NCBI GenBank assembly: GCA_902702965.1
Contig: CACRXP010000162.1
Coordinates: forward strand, 426,832 to 490,831
DNA from: Spirometra erinaceieuropaei
Taxonomy: Eukaryota > Platyhelminthes > Cestoda > Diphyllobothriidea > Diphyllobothriidae
DNA length: 64,000 nt
Reading direction: 5' to 3'
The translations under genes were made by a program, and so were the position numbers. The notes under the pieces are model-generated. The model searched no databases. It worked only from the letters and a program-made list of their open reading frames with translations, and had not been told where the DNA came from. Each line of letters begins with the position of its first letter. Position 1 is the first letter of the stretch. Positions 27,960-43,400 of the stretch are shown piece by piece.

Positions 27960-29890
27960 CACTTAAAAGCATCCTAAAAATAAATCTATTATTAATCACA
28001 GTCCAAGCCCGAAAACGTATCCAAACCCTGACCGTAACACTAACCCTAGCCCTAACCATAACCCTAACCGCAATCATTATTCTAAACCTGACCCTAGACC
28101 GAACATTTAGCCTAAGCCTTACACTAGCCATAACGCCGACCCTGACACTAAAACTTTAATACATCCTAAACATAAATCTAAAATTATTCAGAGTCCATGC
28201 CCGAAACCGAAGCCAAACCCTGCCCGTAACAATAAGCCTAGCCCTAAACCTAACCCTAACCGTAAACATTATTTTAAACATGACCCTAGACCTAACCTTT
28301 AGCCTAAGCCTTAACCTAGCCATATGGCCGACCCTGATCCTAACACTTAAATGCAAACTAAATATAAATCTAAAATTATTCACAGTCGGAGCCCGAAACC
28401 GATGCCAAACCCTGACCGTAACCATATCACTAGCCCTAACCCTAACCCTAACCGTAAAAATTATTCTAAACCTGACCCTAGACCGAACCTTTAGCCTAAG
28501 CCTTACCCTAGCCATAACGCCGACCCTGATCCTAACACTTAAAAGTATCCTAAAAATAAATCTAAAATTAATCACTGTCCAAGCCCGAAACCGAATCCAA
28601 ACCCTGACCGTAACAATTACCATAGCCCTAACCCTAACCCTAACCGTAAACATTAATGTAAACCTGACCCTAGAACTAAACTTTAGCCTAAGACTTACCC
28701 TAGCCATATCGCCGACCCTGATCCTAACACTTAAATGCATCCCGAATATACATCTAAAATTAATCACAGTCCAAGCCCGAAACCGAAGCCAAAACCTGAC
28801 CGTAACCCTAACACAAGCCCTAACCCTAACCCTAACCGTAAATATTATTCTAAACCTGAACCTAGCCCTAAACTTTAGCCTGAGCCTTACCCCAGCCATA
28901 GCGCCGAACCTGATCCTAAATCTTAAATGCATCCTAAACATAAATCTAAAATTAAAAAGAGTCCAAGCCCGAAACCGTAGCCAAACCCTGACCGTAAAAC
29001 TAAGCCTAGACCTAACCCTAACCGTAAACATTTTTCTAAACCTGACACTAGACCTAACCTTTAGCCTAAGCCATACCCTAGACATAACGCCGACGCTGAT
29101 CCTAACACTTAAATGCATCCTAAACATAAATCTAAAATTAATCACAGTCCAAGCCCGAAACCGAAGCCAAAACCTGACCGTAACACTAAGCATAGCCCTA
29201 ACCCTAACCCTAACCGTAAACATTAATTTAAACCTGACCCTCGCCCGAACATTTAGCCTAAGCCTTACCCTAGCCATTACGCCGACCCTGACCCTAACAC
29301 GCAAATGCATACTAAACATAAATCTATAATTAATAACAGTCCAAGCCCGAAAACGAAGACAAAACATGTCCGTAACCATAAGCCTAGCCCTAACCTTAAA
29401 ACTAACAGTAAACATTATTCTAAACCTGACCCTAACCCGAATATTTAGCCTAAGCCTTACCCTAACCATGACGCCGACCCTGATCCTAACACTTAAAAGC
29501 ATCCTAAACATAAATCTATTATTGATCTCAGTCCAAGCCCGAAACCGTATCCAAACCCTGACCGTAACACTAACCCAAGCCCTAACCCTAACCCTAACCG
29601 CAAACATTATTCTAAACCTGACACTAGCACGAACATTTAGCCTAAGCCTTACACTAGCCATAACGCCGACCCTGACCCTAAAACTTAAATGCATCCTAAA
29701 TATAAATCTAAAATTATTCAGAGTCCATGCCCGAAACCGAATCCATACCCTGACCGTAACACTAAGCATAGCCCTAACCCTAACCCTAACCGTAAACATT
29801 ATTTTAAACCTGACCCTAGACCTAACCTTTAGCCTAAGCCTTAACCTAGCCATAACGCCGACCCTGATCCTAACACTTAAATGCAAACTA
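27960..29890 (-). repeat. Higher-order repeat, eight monomers (1.53 kb offset)
   Basis: ACTTAAAAGCATCCTAAA with AATCTATTATT following occurs at about 27,960 and 29,490. AATTATTCAGAGTCCATGCC occurs at about 28,182 and 29,712, giving an offset of 1,530 bp. Monomers between these marks also correspond in order, including one whose ATGCAT box is changed to ATGCAAAC (28,350 and 29,883). Confidence 0.7.
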
Positions 29891-30259
29891 AACATAAATC
29901 TAAAATTAATCACAGTCCGAGCCCGAAACCGAAGCCAAAACCTGACCGTAACCATAACACTAGCCCTAAACCTAAACCTAACCGTAATCATTATTCTAAA
30001 CCTGACCCTAGACCTTACATTTAGCCTAAGCCTTACGCTACCCATAACGCCGACCCTAAACCTAACACTTACATGCATCCTTAACATAAATCATAAATTA
30101 ATCACAGTCCAAGCCCGAAACCGATGCCAAACCCTGAACGTAACCCTAAACCCTGCCCTAACCCTAACGCTAACCGAAAATATTATTCAAAACCGAACAC
30201 TTTATACTGAAACTTTAGCCTAAGCCTTACCCTAGACATCACGCCGACCCTGATCCTAA

Positions 30260-30690
30260 CGCTTAAATGCATCCTAAATATAAATCAAAAATTAATCACA
30301 GTCCAATCCCGCAACCGAAGCCAAACCCTGACCCTTACCCTAAACCTAGCCCTAACCCTAACACAAACCGTAAATAATATACAAAACCAGACGCTTAAGA
30401 CTGAAACCTTAGCCTAAGCCTTGCTTTAGCCATAACGCCGACCCTGACACTAACACTTAAATGCATCCTAAATATAAATCTAAAATTAATCACAGTCCAA
30501 GCCCGAAACCTAAGCCAAACCCTGACCGTCACCATAAGCATAGCACTAACCGTAAACCTAACCTTAAACATTATTCTAATCCTGATCCTAGACCTAACCT
30601 TTAGCCTACGCCTTACACTAGCCATAACGCCGACCCTGATCCTAACACTCAAATGCATCCTAAACATAAATCTGTAATTAATCACAGTCT
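30260..30690 (-). repeat. Right-arm homologue of the block at 1,130-1,530
   Basis: Read on the minus strand this block matches 1,130-1,530 in detail, including the box at 30,387 in its CTTAAGACTG form. The next monomers leftwards (30,050-30,240) match 2,300-2,520 of the left arm. The two arms are therefore collinear here once the extra 770 bp of the left arm is set aside. Confidence 0.8.
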
Positions 30691-33600
30691 AAGCCCGAAA
30701 CCGAAGCCAAACTCTGACAGTAAATATAACCCTAGCACCAACCGTAACCCTAACCGTAAATATTTTACTAAACCTGACCCTGGACATAACCTTTAGCATA
30801 TGCCTTACACTAGCCATAACGCCGAACCTGATCGTAACACTTTAAAGCATCCTTAACATAAATCTAAAATTAATCACAGTCCAAGACCGAAACCGAAGCC
30901 AAACCCTGACCGTAACAATAACCCTAGCCCTAACCCTAAACCTAACCGTAAAAATTATTCTAAACCTGACCCTAGACCGAACCTTTCGCCTAAGCCTTAA
31001 ACTAGCCATAACGCCGACCCTCATCCTAACTCTTAAATGCGTCCTAAAAATTAACCTAAAATTTATCACAGTCCAAGCCCGAAACCGAAGCCAAACCCTG
31101 ACCGTAAACCTAAAACTAGCCCTAACCCTAACCCTAACCGTACAAATAATTCTAAACCTGACCCTAGCCATAACCTTTAGCCTAAGCCTTACCCTAGCCA
31201 TAACGCCGACCCTGATCCTAACACTTAAATGCATCCTAAACATAAATCTAAAATTAATCACAGTCAAAGCCCGAAACCGAAGCCAAACCCTGACCGTAAC
31301 ACTAAACCTAGCCCTAACCCTAACACTAACCGTAAACATTATTCTCAACATGACCCTAGCAATAACATTTAGCCTGAGACTTTACCTAGACATAACGCCG
31401 ACGCTGATCCTAACACTAAAAAGCATCCGATGCATTAATCTCAAAGTAATCACAGTCCAATCCCGAAACCGAATCCAAAACCTGAGGGTAAACCTAACCG
31501 AATCACTAATCCTAACCATAACCGTAATCATTATTCTAAACCTGACACTAGCCCTAATCTTTAGCCTAAGCCTTACAGTACCCATGACGCCGTCCCTGAT
31601 CCTAACACTTAAATGCATCCTAAACATAAATCTAAAATTAATCACAGTCCAAGCCCGAAACCGATGCCAAACCATGACCCTAAACATAACCGTGACCCTA
31701 ACCCTAACCCTAACCGTAAACATTATTCTAAACCTGAACCTAGACCTAACCTTTAGCCTTAGCCTTTCCCTAGCCATAACTCCGACCCTGATCCTAAAAA
31801 TTAAATGCATCCTAAAACAAAATCTATAAGTAATCACAGTCCAAGCCCTAAACCGAAGCCAAACCCTGACCGTAACAATAACCCTAGCCCTAACCCTAAC
31901 CCTAAACGTAAACATTATTCTAAACCTAACCCTAGACCTAACCTTTAGCCTAAGACTAACCCTAGGCATAACGCCGACCCTGATCATAACACTTAAATGC
32001 ATCCTAAAAAAAATATAAAATTAATCACAGTCCAAATCCGAAACCGAATAAAACCCTGACCGTAACCATAACTCTAGCCCTAAACCTAACCATAAACGCA
32101 CTCATTATTCTAAACCTGAACCTAGACCTAAGCTTTAGCCTAAGCCTTTCCCTAGCCATAACTCCGACCCTGTTCCTAACAATTAAATGCATCCTTATCA
32201 TAAATCTAAAATTAATCACAGTCCAAGCCCGAATCCGAAGCCAAACCCTGACCGTAAACATAACACTAGCCCTATCCCTAACAGTAAACATTAATCTAAA
32301 CCTGAACCTAGACCTAACCTTAAGCCTAAGCCTTTTACTAGCCGTAACTCCGACCCTGATCCTAATAATTAAATGCATCCTAAACATAAATCTATTATTA
32401 ATAACAGTCCATGCCCGAATCAGTTGCCAAACCCTGACCGTAAACATAACACTAGCCCTAACCCTAACAGTAAACATTATTCTAAACCTGAACCTAGAAC
32501 TAACCTTTAGCCAATGCCTTACCCTAGCCATAACGCCGACCCTGATCCTAACACTTAAATGCATCCTAATCATTAATCTAAAATAAATCACAGTCCAAGC
32601 CCGAAACCGAAGCCAAACACTGACCGTAAATCTAACCCTAGCCCGAACCCTAACACTAACCGAAATCTTTATTCTAAACCTGACCCTTGCCCTAACCCTC
32701 AGCATATGCCTTACCCTAGCCATAACGCCGACCCTGATCCTAACACTTAAATGAATCCTAAACATAAATCTAAAATTAATCACAGTCCAAGCCCGAAACC
32801 GAAGCCAAACCCTGACCGTAACCCTAAACCTAGGCCTAACACTAACCCTTACCGTAAACATTATTCTAAGCCTGACCCTAGCCCAAACCTTTAGCCTAAG
32901 CCTTACCCTAGCCGTAACGCCGACCCTGATCCTAACAATTAAATGCATCCTAAGCATAAATCTAATATTAATCACAGTACAAGCACGAAACCGAAGCCAA
33001 ACAATGACCGTAACCGTAGCACAATTCCTAACCCTAACCTTAACCGTAAAAAATATTCTAAACCTGAACCTAGCCCTAAACTTTAGCCTAAGCCTTAACC
33101 TAGCCATAACGCCGACCCTGATCCTAGCACTTTAATGTATCCTAAAAATAAATCTAATATTAATCACAGTACAAGCACGAAACCGAAGCCAAACAATGAC
33201 CGTAAACGTAGCACAATTCCTAACCCTAACCTTAACCGTAAACATTATTCTAAACCTGAACCTAGCCCTAACCTTTAGCCTAAGCCTTAACCTAGCCATA
33301 ACGCCGACCCTGATCCTAACACTTAAATGCATCCTAAACATAAATCTAAAATTAATCAGAGTCCAAGACCGAAACCGAAGCCTAACCCTGATCTTAAATC
33401 TAACCCAATCCCTGACCCTAACCCTAACCGTAAACATTATTCTAAACCTGACCCTAGCCCGAAACTTTAGCCTAAACCCTACACTATCCATAACGCCGAC
33501 CCTGATCCTAACACTTAAATGCATCCTAAACTTAAATCTATAATTAATCACAGGCCAATCCCGAAACCGAAGCATTACCCTGACCGTAAACCTAATCCTA

Positions 33601-36600
33601 GCCCTAACCCTAAGCGTAAACATTATTCTAAACCTGAACCTAGACATAACCTTTAGCCTAAGCCTTTCCCTAGCCATAACTCCTACCCTGATCCTAACAA
33701 TTAAATGCATCCTAATCATAAATCTAAAATTAATCACAGTCCAAGCCCGAATCCGTAGCCAAACCCTGACAGTAAACATAACACTAGACCTAACCCTAAC
33801 CCAAATCGTAAAAATTAATCTAAACCTCAACCTGGCCCTAACCTTTAGCCTCAGCCTTACCCTAGCCTTAACGCCGAACCTGATCCTAGCACTTTAATGC
33901 ATCCTTAATATAAATCTAAAAATATTCACAGTCCAAGGCTGAAACCGAAGACAAATCCTAAACGCATCAGTAGACCTAACACTAACCCTTACCGTAAACA
34001 TTATTCTAAACCTGACCCTAGCCCGAAGCTATAGCCTAAGCCTTACACTAGCCATAACGCCGAACCTAATCCAAAAACTTAAATGAATCCTAAACACAAA
34101 TCTAAAATTAATCACAGTCCAAGCCCGAAACCGTATCCAAACCCTGACCTTAACAATAACCCATGACATAAGCCTAATCCTAACCGAAAATATTATTCTA
34201 AACCTGACCCTAGAACTAACCTTATGCCTAAGCCTTACCCTACCCTTAACGCCGACCCTGATCCTAACACTTAAATGCATCCTTAACGTAAAACTAAATT
34301 AATCACATTCCAAGGCCCGAAACCGAAGACAAACCGTGAACTTAACCCTAAACCAAGACCTAACATTAACCCCAACCTTAAAAATTATTCTAAACCTGGA
34401 CCTAGACCTAACCTTTTGCCTAAGACTTACCCTAGCCATAACGCCGACCCTGATCCTAACACTTAAATGCATCCTAAACTGAAATCTAACATTTATCACT
34501 GTCCAAGCCCGAAACCGAATCCAAAAGCTGACCGTAACTCTAAACCTAGCCCTAACCCTAACGCTAACCGTAAAATATATTCTAAATCTGACGCTCTAGA
34601 CTGAGCCTTTAGCCTAAGCCTTAACAAAGCCATAACGCCGAAACTGATCCTAACGTTTAAATGCTTTCTTAACATAAATTTATATTAATCACTGTCTCAG
34701 CCCTAAACCGAAACCAAACCCTGAACGTAACAATATCCCTTGCCCTTACACTAAGCCTGACCGTAAACATTATTCTAAACCTGAAACTAGCCCTAACCTG
34801 TAGCGTAAGCCTTACACTAGCCATAACGCTGACCCTGATCCTAACACTTAAATGCATCCTAAATATAAATCCAAAATTCCTCACAGTCCAAGCCCGAAAC
34901 CGAAGCCTAAATCTGACCGTAACTCTAAACCTAGCCCTAACCCTAACGCTAAACGTAAAAATTATTCTAAACCTGACGCTTTAGACTGAACCTTAAGCCT
35001 AAGCCTTAACATAGCCATAACGCCGAACCTGATCCTCACACTTAAATGCTTTCTTAAAATAAATCTTATATTAATCACAGTCCCAGCCCGAATCCGAATC
35101 CAAACCCTGACCGTAAAAATATCCCTAGCACTAACCCTAAGCCTGACCGTAAAGATTATTCTAAACCTGAACATAGACCTAACCTTTAGCCTAAGCATTA
35201 CACTACCCATAACGCAGACCCTGATCCTAACATTTAAATGCTTCCTAAATATAAATCTAAAAGTAATCACTGTCCAATCACGAAACCGAAGCCTAAAAAT
35301 AACCGTAACCGTAGCATTAGACCTAGCCATTACCCTAACCGTAAACATTATTCCAAATCTGATTCTATCCCTAAACTTTATCCTAAGCCTTACCCTAGCC
35401 ATAAAGCGGACCCTGATCCTAACATTTAAATGCATCCTAAAAATAAATCTAAAATTAATCACAGTCCAAGCCCGCAAACGAAGCCTAACCCTGACCTTAA
35501 CCCTAAGCCTAGCGCTAACCCTAACTCTAAACTTAAACTTTATTCTAAACCTGAAGCTTTAGACTTAAACTTTAGCCTAAGCCTTATCCTAGCCATAACG
35601 CCAACCCTGATCATAGCACTTAAATGCACCGTAAACATAAATATATATTTATTCACAGTCCAAGCCCGAAAACCAAGCCAAACCCTGACCGTAACCATAA
35701 ACCTAGCCCTAACCCTAAGCGTGAACATTATTCTAAACCTGAACCTAGCACTAACCTGTAGCCTAAGCCTTACACTAGCCATAACGCTGACCCTGATTCT
35801 AACACTAAAATGCATCCTAAATATAAATCGAAAATTTCTCACAGTCCAAGCCCGAAACCGAAGCCAAACCCTTAGCTTAACTTAAGCCATAAAATTAACC
35901 CTTAACTTAAACGTAAATATTATTCTAAACCTGAACCTAGCACTAACCTTTAGCCTAAGCCTTACCCTAGCCATAACGCCGACCCTGATCCTGACACTTA
36001 AATGCATCCTAAACATAATTCTAAAATGATTCACAGTCGAAGCACGAAACCGAAGCCTAACTCTGACCGTAAAACTAAACCTAGCCCTAACCCTAAGCGT
36101 AAAAATTAATCGAAACCTGACCCTAGAACTAACCTTTAGCCTAAGCCTTACCCTAGCCATAACGCCGACCCTGATCCTAACACTTAAATGCATCCTAAAC
36201 ATAAGTCGAAAATTAATCACAGTCCAAGCCCGAAAACGAAGCCTAACCCTGTCCGTAAAAATAAACCCAGCCCTAACCCTAACCCTAACCGTAATAATTA
36301 TTCTAAACCTGACCCTAGCCCTAACCTTTTGCCTAAGACTTAACCTAGCCATAAGGCCGACCCTGATCCTAACACTTAAATGCATCCTAAACATAATTCT
36401 AATATAAATCACAGTCCGAGCCGGAAACCGAATCCCAAACCTGACCGTAAACCTAACTCTAGCACTAAACCTAAGCGTAAAAATTAATCAAAACCTTACC
36501 CTAGCCCTAACCTTTAGCCTAAGCCTTACCCTAGCCATAACGCCGACCCTGATCCTAACAATTAAATGCATCCTAAACATACGTCTAAAATTAATCACAG

Positions 36601-37239
36601 TCCAAGCCCGAAACCGAAGCCAAACCCTGACCGTAACCCTAAACCTAGCCCTAACCCTAACCATAACCATAAACATTATTCTCAACCTCACGATTTAGAC
36701 TGAAACTTTAGCCTAAGCCTTACCCTAGCCATAACGCCGACCACGATCCGAACACTTAAATGCATCCTAAACATAATTCTAATATTAACCACAGTCCAAG
36801 ACCGAAACCGAATCCAAACCCTGACCGTAAATCTAACCCTATACCTAACACTATCCCTAAACCTTGAAATTATTCTAAACCTGACCCTAGCACTAACCAT
36901 TTGCCTAAGCCCTTCCGTAGCCACAAAGCCGACCCTGATCCTTACACTTAAATGCAACCTAAACATAAATCTAATATTATTCACAGTCCAAACCCGAAAC
37001 CGAATCCAAAACCTGACAGTAACATTAACCCTAGCCCTAACCCTAACCCTAACAATAAAAATTATTCTAAACCTGAACCTACCCTAACCTTTAGCCTAAG
37101 CCTTACCCTAGCCATAACGCCGAACCTGATGCTACCACTTAAATGCATCCTAAATATAAATCTATAAGTAATCACAGTCCAAGCCCGAAACCGAGGCCAA
37201 ACCCTGACAGTAACACTAAAACTAGACCTAACACTAACC

Positions 37240-37420
37240 ATTACCTTAAACATTATTCTAAACCTGACCATAGCCCTCACCTTAAATGCCTCCCAAAACA
37301 TAAATCTAGAATTAATCACAGTCCAAGCCCGAAACCGAAGGCAAACCCTGACCGTAACCCTAACCCTAACCCTAACCGTAATCATTATTCTTAACCTGAA
37401 CCTAGACCTAACATTTAGCC
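37240..37420 (-). repeat. Monomer with internal deletion of about 49 bp
   Basis: At about 37,281 the core word GCCCTCAC runs straight into CTTAAATGCCTCC, skipping the conserved segment that holds the GCCGACCCTGATCC landmark. The missing piece is 48 or 49 bp, about eight hexamers. CTT-type microhomology at the edges fits replication slippage. Confidence 0.75.
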
Positions 37421-40400
37421 TAAGTCTAACACTATCCATAACGACGACCCTGATCCTAACACATAATGCGTCCTAAAAATAAATGTAAAATTAATACCAG
37501 TCCAAGCCCGAAGCCGAAGCCAAATCCTGACCGTAACAATAAACATAGCCCTAGCCCTATGCCTTACCGTAATAATTATTCTTAACCTGAACCTAGCCCT
37601 AAACTTTAGCCTAAGTATTACACTAGCCATAACGCCGAACCTGGTCCTAACACTTGAATGCATCTTAAACATAAATCTAAAATTAATCACAGTCCATGCC
37701 CTAAGCCGAAGACTAACCCTGACCTTAAACCTATCCCTATCGCTAACCCTAACCCTAACCGTAAACATTATTCTAAACATGAACCTAGCCCTAACCTTTA
37801 GCCTAAGGCTTACCCTAGCCATAACGCCGACCCTGATCCTAACACTTAAATGCATCCTAAACATAAATCTAAAATTAATCACAGTCCAAGCCCGAAGCCG
37901 AATCCAAAACCTGACCGTAACACTAACCCTAGCCCTAACACTAAGCGTAAATATTATTCTAAACCTGAAGCTAGCCCTAACCTTTAGCCTAAGCCTTACA
38001 CTAGCCATAACGCCGACCCTGATCCTAACACCTAAATGCTTCCTAAATATCAATCTTAAATTAACCACAGACCAAGCACGGAACCGAAAACATTCAATGA
38101 CCTTAACTTTAGCACTAGAACTAACCCTAACCCTAACCGTAAAGATTATTCTAAAGGTGATCCTAGCCCAAACCTTTTGCCTAAGCCTTAACCTAGACAT
38201 AACGCCGACCGTGATCCTAACACTTAAATGCATCCTAAACATAAATCTTAAATAAATCACAGTCGAAGCCCAAAACCGAAGCCAAACCTGAACTTAAACT
38301 TAACCCTAGGCCTAACCCTAACCCTAACCGTAAAAATTAATCTAAACCTGAACCTAGCACAAACCTTTAGCCTGATCCTTAACCTTGCCATTACGCCGAC
38401 CCTGATCCTAACACTTAAATGCATCCTAAACATAAATCTAAAATGAATCACAGTCGAAGCCCAAAACCGAAGCCAATACCTGACCGTCAATTTAACCATA
38501 ATAATTACACTAACCCTAACCGTAAACATTATTCTAAACCTGACCCTAGCCCTAACATTTAGCCTAAGCCTTAACCTAGGCATAACACCGACCCTGATCC
38601 TAACACTTATATGCATCCTAAACATAAATCTAAAATGAATTTACAGTCGAATCCCAAAACCGAATCCAAATCCTAACCGCAAAATTAACAATAGCATTAC
38701 ACTAACCCTAAAAGTAAACATTATTCTAAACCTGAACCTAGACCTAACCTTTAGCCTAAGCCTTACCCTAGCCATAACGCCGACCCTGATCCTAACACTT
38801 AAATGCATCGTAAACATAAATCTGAAATTAATCACAGTCCAAGCCCGAAACGACGCCAAAACTTGATCGTAACCCTAACACTAGCCCTAACACTATGCGT
38901 AAAGATTAATCTAAAACTGATCCTAGCCCTAACATTTAGCCTAAGCCTTAACCTAGCCATAACGCCGACACTGATCCTAACAGTTAAATGCATCCTTACC
39001 ATAAATCTAAAATTATTCACAGTCCAATCCCGAAACCGAAGCCAAAACCTGACCGTAACCATAACCCTGCCCTAACCCTAAAGGTAAACATTATTCTAAA
39101 CCTGAACCTAGCACTAACCTTTTACCTAAGCCTTACACTAGACATTACGCCGACCCTGATCCTAACAATTACATGCATCCTAAACATAAATCTAAAATTA
39201 ATCACAGTCCAAGCCCGAAAGCGACGCTAAACCCTGACCGTAACCCTAAACCTAGCCCTAACCCTAACCGTACACATTATTCTAAACCTGACCCTAGCAC
39301 TAACCTTTAGCCTAAGCCTTACCCTAGCCATAACGCCGACCCTGATACTAACACTTAAATGCATCCTAAACAAAAATCTAAAATTTATCACAGACCAAGA
39401 CCGAATCCGGATCCAAACCCTGACCGTAAAAGCAAAATTAGAACTAACCCTAACCCTAACCGTAAAAATTATTCTAAACCTGAACATAGCCCTAACCTTT
39501 AACCTAAGCCTTACACTAGACATAACGCCGACCCTGATCCTAACAATTACATGCATCCTAAACATAAATCTAAAATTAATCACAGTCCAAGCCCGAAACC
39601 GAAGCCAAAACCTGACCGTAACCCTAACCCTAGCCCTAACACTAAGCGTAAATATTATTCTAAACCTGACCCTAGCCCTAACCTTTAGCCTAAGCCTTAC
39701 ACTAGCCATAACGCCGACCGTGATCCTAACACTTAAATGCATCCTAAACATAAATCTAAAATAAATAACAGTCGAAGCCCAAAACCGAAGCAAAACCCTG
39801 AACTTAAACCTAACCCTAGGCCTAACCCTAACCCTAACCGAATAAATTAATCTAAACCAGACCCTAGCACTAACCTTTAGCCTAAGCCTTACACTATCCA
39901 TAACGCCGACCCTGATCCTAACCCTAAAATGTATCCTAAACATAAATCTAATATTACTCACAGTCCAAGCCCGAAACCGAATCCAAACCATGACCGTAAC
40001 TATAAACCTAGCACTCACACTAACCCTAAACGTAAACATTATACTTAACCTGACCCTAGACCTAACCTTTAGCCTAAGCCTTACCCTAGCCATAACGCCG
40101 ACCCTGATCCTCACACTTAAATGCCTCCTAAACATAAATCTGATATTAATCACAGTCCACGAACGCAACCGAATCCAAAACCTGACCATAACATTAACCC
40201 TAGCCATAACCCTAACACTAACCGTAAAAATTATTCTAAAGCTGACCCTAGCCCTAACTTTTTGCCTAAGCCTTTTCCTAGCCATAACGCCGACCCTGAT
40301 CCTAACACTTAAATGCATCCTAAACATAAATCTAAAATGAATCACAGTCGAAGCCCGAAAAGGAATCCAAAACCTGAACTCAACACTAACCATAGCCCTA

Positions 40401-43400
40401 ACCCTAACCCTAACAGAAAACATAATTCTAAACCTGAACCTAGACCTAACATTTAGCCTAACCCTTAACCTAGCCTTAACGCCGACCGTGATCCTAACAC
40501 TTAAATGCTTCCTAAACATAAATCTGAAATTGATAACAGTCCAAGCCCGAAAACGAAGCCAAACCCTGAGAGTAACCCTAAACCTAGCCCTTACATTAAG
40601 GCTAAACGTAAACATTATTCTAAACCTGAACCTAGACCTAACCTTTAGCCTAAGACTTACCCTAGCCATAACGCCGACCCTGATCCTAACACTTAAATGC
40701 ATCCTAAACATAAATCTTTAATATATCACAGTCGAAGCCCAAAACCGAAGCCAAACAATGAACTTAAACCTAACCCTAGGCCTAACCCTAACCCTAACCG
40801 TAAAAATTAATCTAAACCTGAACCTAGCACAAACCTTTAGCCTAAGCCTTAACCTAGCCATTACGCCGACCCTGATCCTAACACTTAAATGCATCCTAAA
40901 CATAAATCTAAAATGAATCACAGTCGAAGCCCGAAAAAGTAGCCAAACCCTGACCTCAACACTAACCATAGCCCTCACCCTAACACTAACCGTAAAAATT
41001 ATTCTAAATCTGACCCTAGCCCTAAACTTTTGCCTAAGCCTTTTCCTAGCCATAACGCCGACCCTGATACTAACACTTAAATGCATCGTATACATAAATC
41101 TAAAATTATTTACAGACCAAGCCCGAAACCGAAGCAAACCCTGACCATAACCCTAAACCTCGCCCTTACACTAACGCTAAACGTAAACATTATTCTAAAC
41201 CTGAACCAAGACCTAACATTTAGCCTAAGCCTTACCCTAGCCATAACGCCGACCCTGATCCTAACAATTAAATGCATCCTAAACATTAATCTGAAATTAA
41301 TCACAGTCCAAGCCCGAAACCGAAGCCAAACCCTGAGAGTAACCCAACACTAGCCCTTACCCTAACCGTAATCATTATTCGAAACATGACCCTAGACGTA
41401 ACCTTTAGCCTAAGCCTTACACTAGACATAACGCCCACCATGATCCTAACACTTAGAGCATCCTAAAAATAAATCTAAAATTAATCACTGTCCAAGCCCG
41501 AAAACGAAGCCAAGCCCAGACATTAACCCTAACACTAGCCCTAACCCTAAGCGTAAATATTATTCGTAACCTGACCCTAGACCTAAACTTTAGCCTAAGC
41601 CTTACCCTAGCCATAACGCCGACCCTGATCCTAATACCTAAATGCATCCTAAACATAAATCTAAAATTAATCACAGTCCAAGCCCGAAACCGAAGCCAAA
41701 CCCTGACTGTAACACTAACACTAGACCTAACCCTAACCCTAACCGTAAACATAATTCTAAACCAGACCCTAGACCTAACATTTAGCCTAACCCTTAACCT
41801 AGCCTTAACGCCGACCCTGATCCTAACACTTAAATGCATCCTAAAGATAAATATAAAATTATTTACAGACCAAGCCCTAAAGCAAGTCCAATCCCTGACC
41901 GTAACCCTAAACCTAGCACTTACACTAACCCTCAACGTAAACATAATTCTAAACCTGAACCTACCCTTACCTTTTGCCTAACCCTTACCCTATCCATAAC
42001 GCCGACACTGATACGAAAACATAAATGCATCCTAAACCTAAATCTAAAATTAATAACAGTCTAAGCCCAAAACCGAATTCAAACCATTACCGTAACCCTA
42101 AACCTAGCCCTAACCCTTAACATAAACGTAAATATTATTCTAAAACTGAGCCTAGCCCTCAACTTTAGCCAAAGCCTTAACCTAGCCATAACGTAAACCC
42201 TGATCCTCACACTTAAATGCATCCCAAACATAAATCTAAATTAATCACTGTCGAAGCCCGAAAAAGAAGCCAAAACCTGACCTAAACCATAACCCAAGCA
42301 CTAAGCATAAACCTAACCGTAAAAATTATTCTAATCCTGATCCTAGCACTAACCTTTAGCCTAAGCCTTACACTAGCCATATCGCCGACCCTGAACATAA
42401 CACTTAAATGCATCCTAAACATAAATATAAAATTAATTACATTCGAAGCCCGAAACCGAAGCAAACCCTGACCGTAACTCTAAACCTAGCACTAACAAAA
42501 ACACTAAACGTAAACATTATTCTAAACCTGAACCTCGCCCTTACCTTTAGCCTAAGCCTTACGCTAGCCATAAAGCTTACCCTGATCCTAACACGTAAAT
42601 GCATCCTAAACATTAATCTATAATTAATCACAGTCCAAGACTGAAACCGAATCCAAACCCTGACCGTAACTCTAACCCTAGCCCTAACCCTAACCCTAAC
42701 CGTAAACATAATTCTAAACCTGACCCTAGACCTAAAATTTATCCTAAGCCTTAACCTAGCCTTAACGCCGACACTGACCCAAACACTTAAATGCTTCCTA
42801 AACATAAATTTAAAATTAATCACAGATCTCGCCCGAAACCGAATTCAAACCCTGACAGTACCACTAAACCTAGCCCTAACCCTAATCCTAAACGTATATA
42901 TTATTCTGAAACTGAGCCTAGCCCTCAACTTTAGCCTAAGACTTCACCTAGCCATAACGAAAACCCTGATCCTCACACTTAAATGCATCCTAAACTTAAA
43001 TCTAAAACGAATCGCAGTCCAAACCCGAAACCGAATCCAAACCCTGACCGTATCCCTAACACTAGCAATAACCCTAAGCGTATACATTATTCTAAACCTG
43101 ACCCTAGCCCTAACATTTAGCCTAAGTCTTACCCTAGCCATAACGCCGACCCTGATCGTAACACTAAAAAGCTTCTTAAACATAAATCTAAAATTATTCA
43201 CAGTCCATGCACGAAACCAAGCCAAACAACGACCGTAACATTAGCACTATAACTAACCATAACCATAACCGTAAACATTATTCTAAACCTGACCCTAGCC
43301 CTAACCTTTAGCCTAAGCCTTACCCTAGGCATAACGCCGACCATGATCCTAACACTTAAATGCATCCTAAACATAAATCAAAAATTTCTCACATTCCAAG

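Noticed and set aside
28156..30087. 643-residue arginine/valine-rich open frame on minus, and its many relatives across the array
   Set aside because: It repeats every 62-64 residues in step with the satellite, has equally long partners on the opposite strand, no start-site signal or domain, and follows from a monomer length divisible by three with few codons one step from stop.
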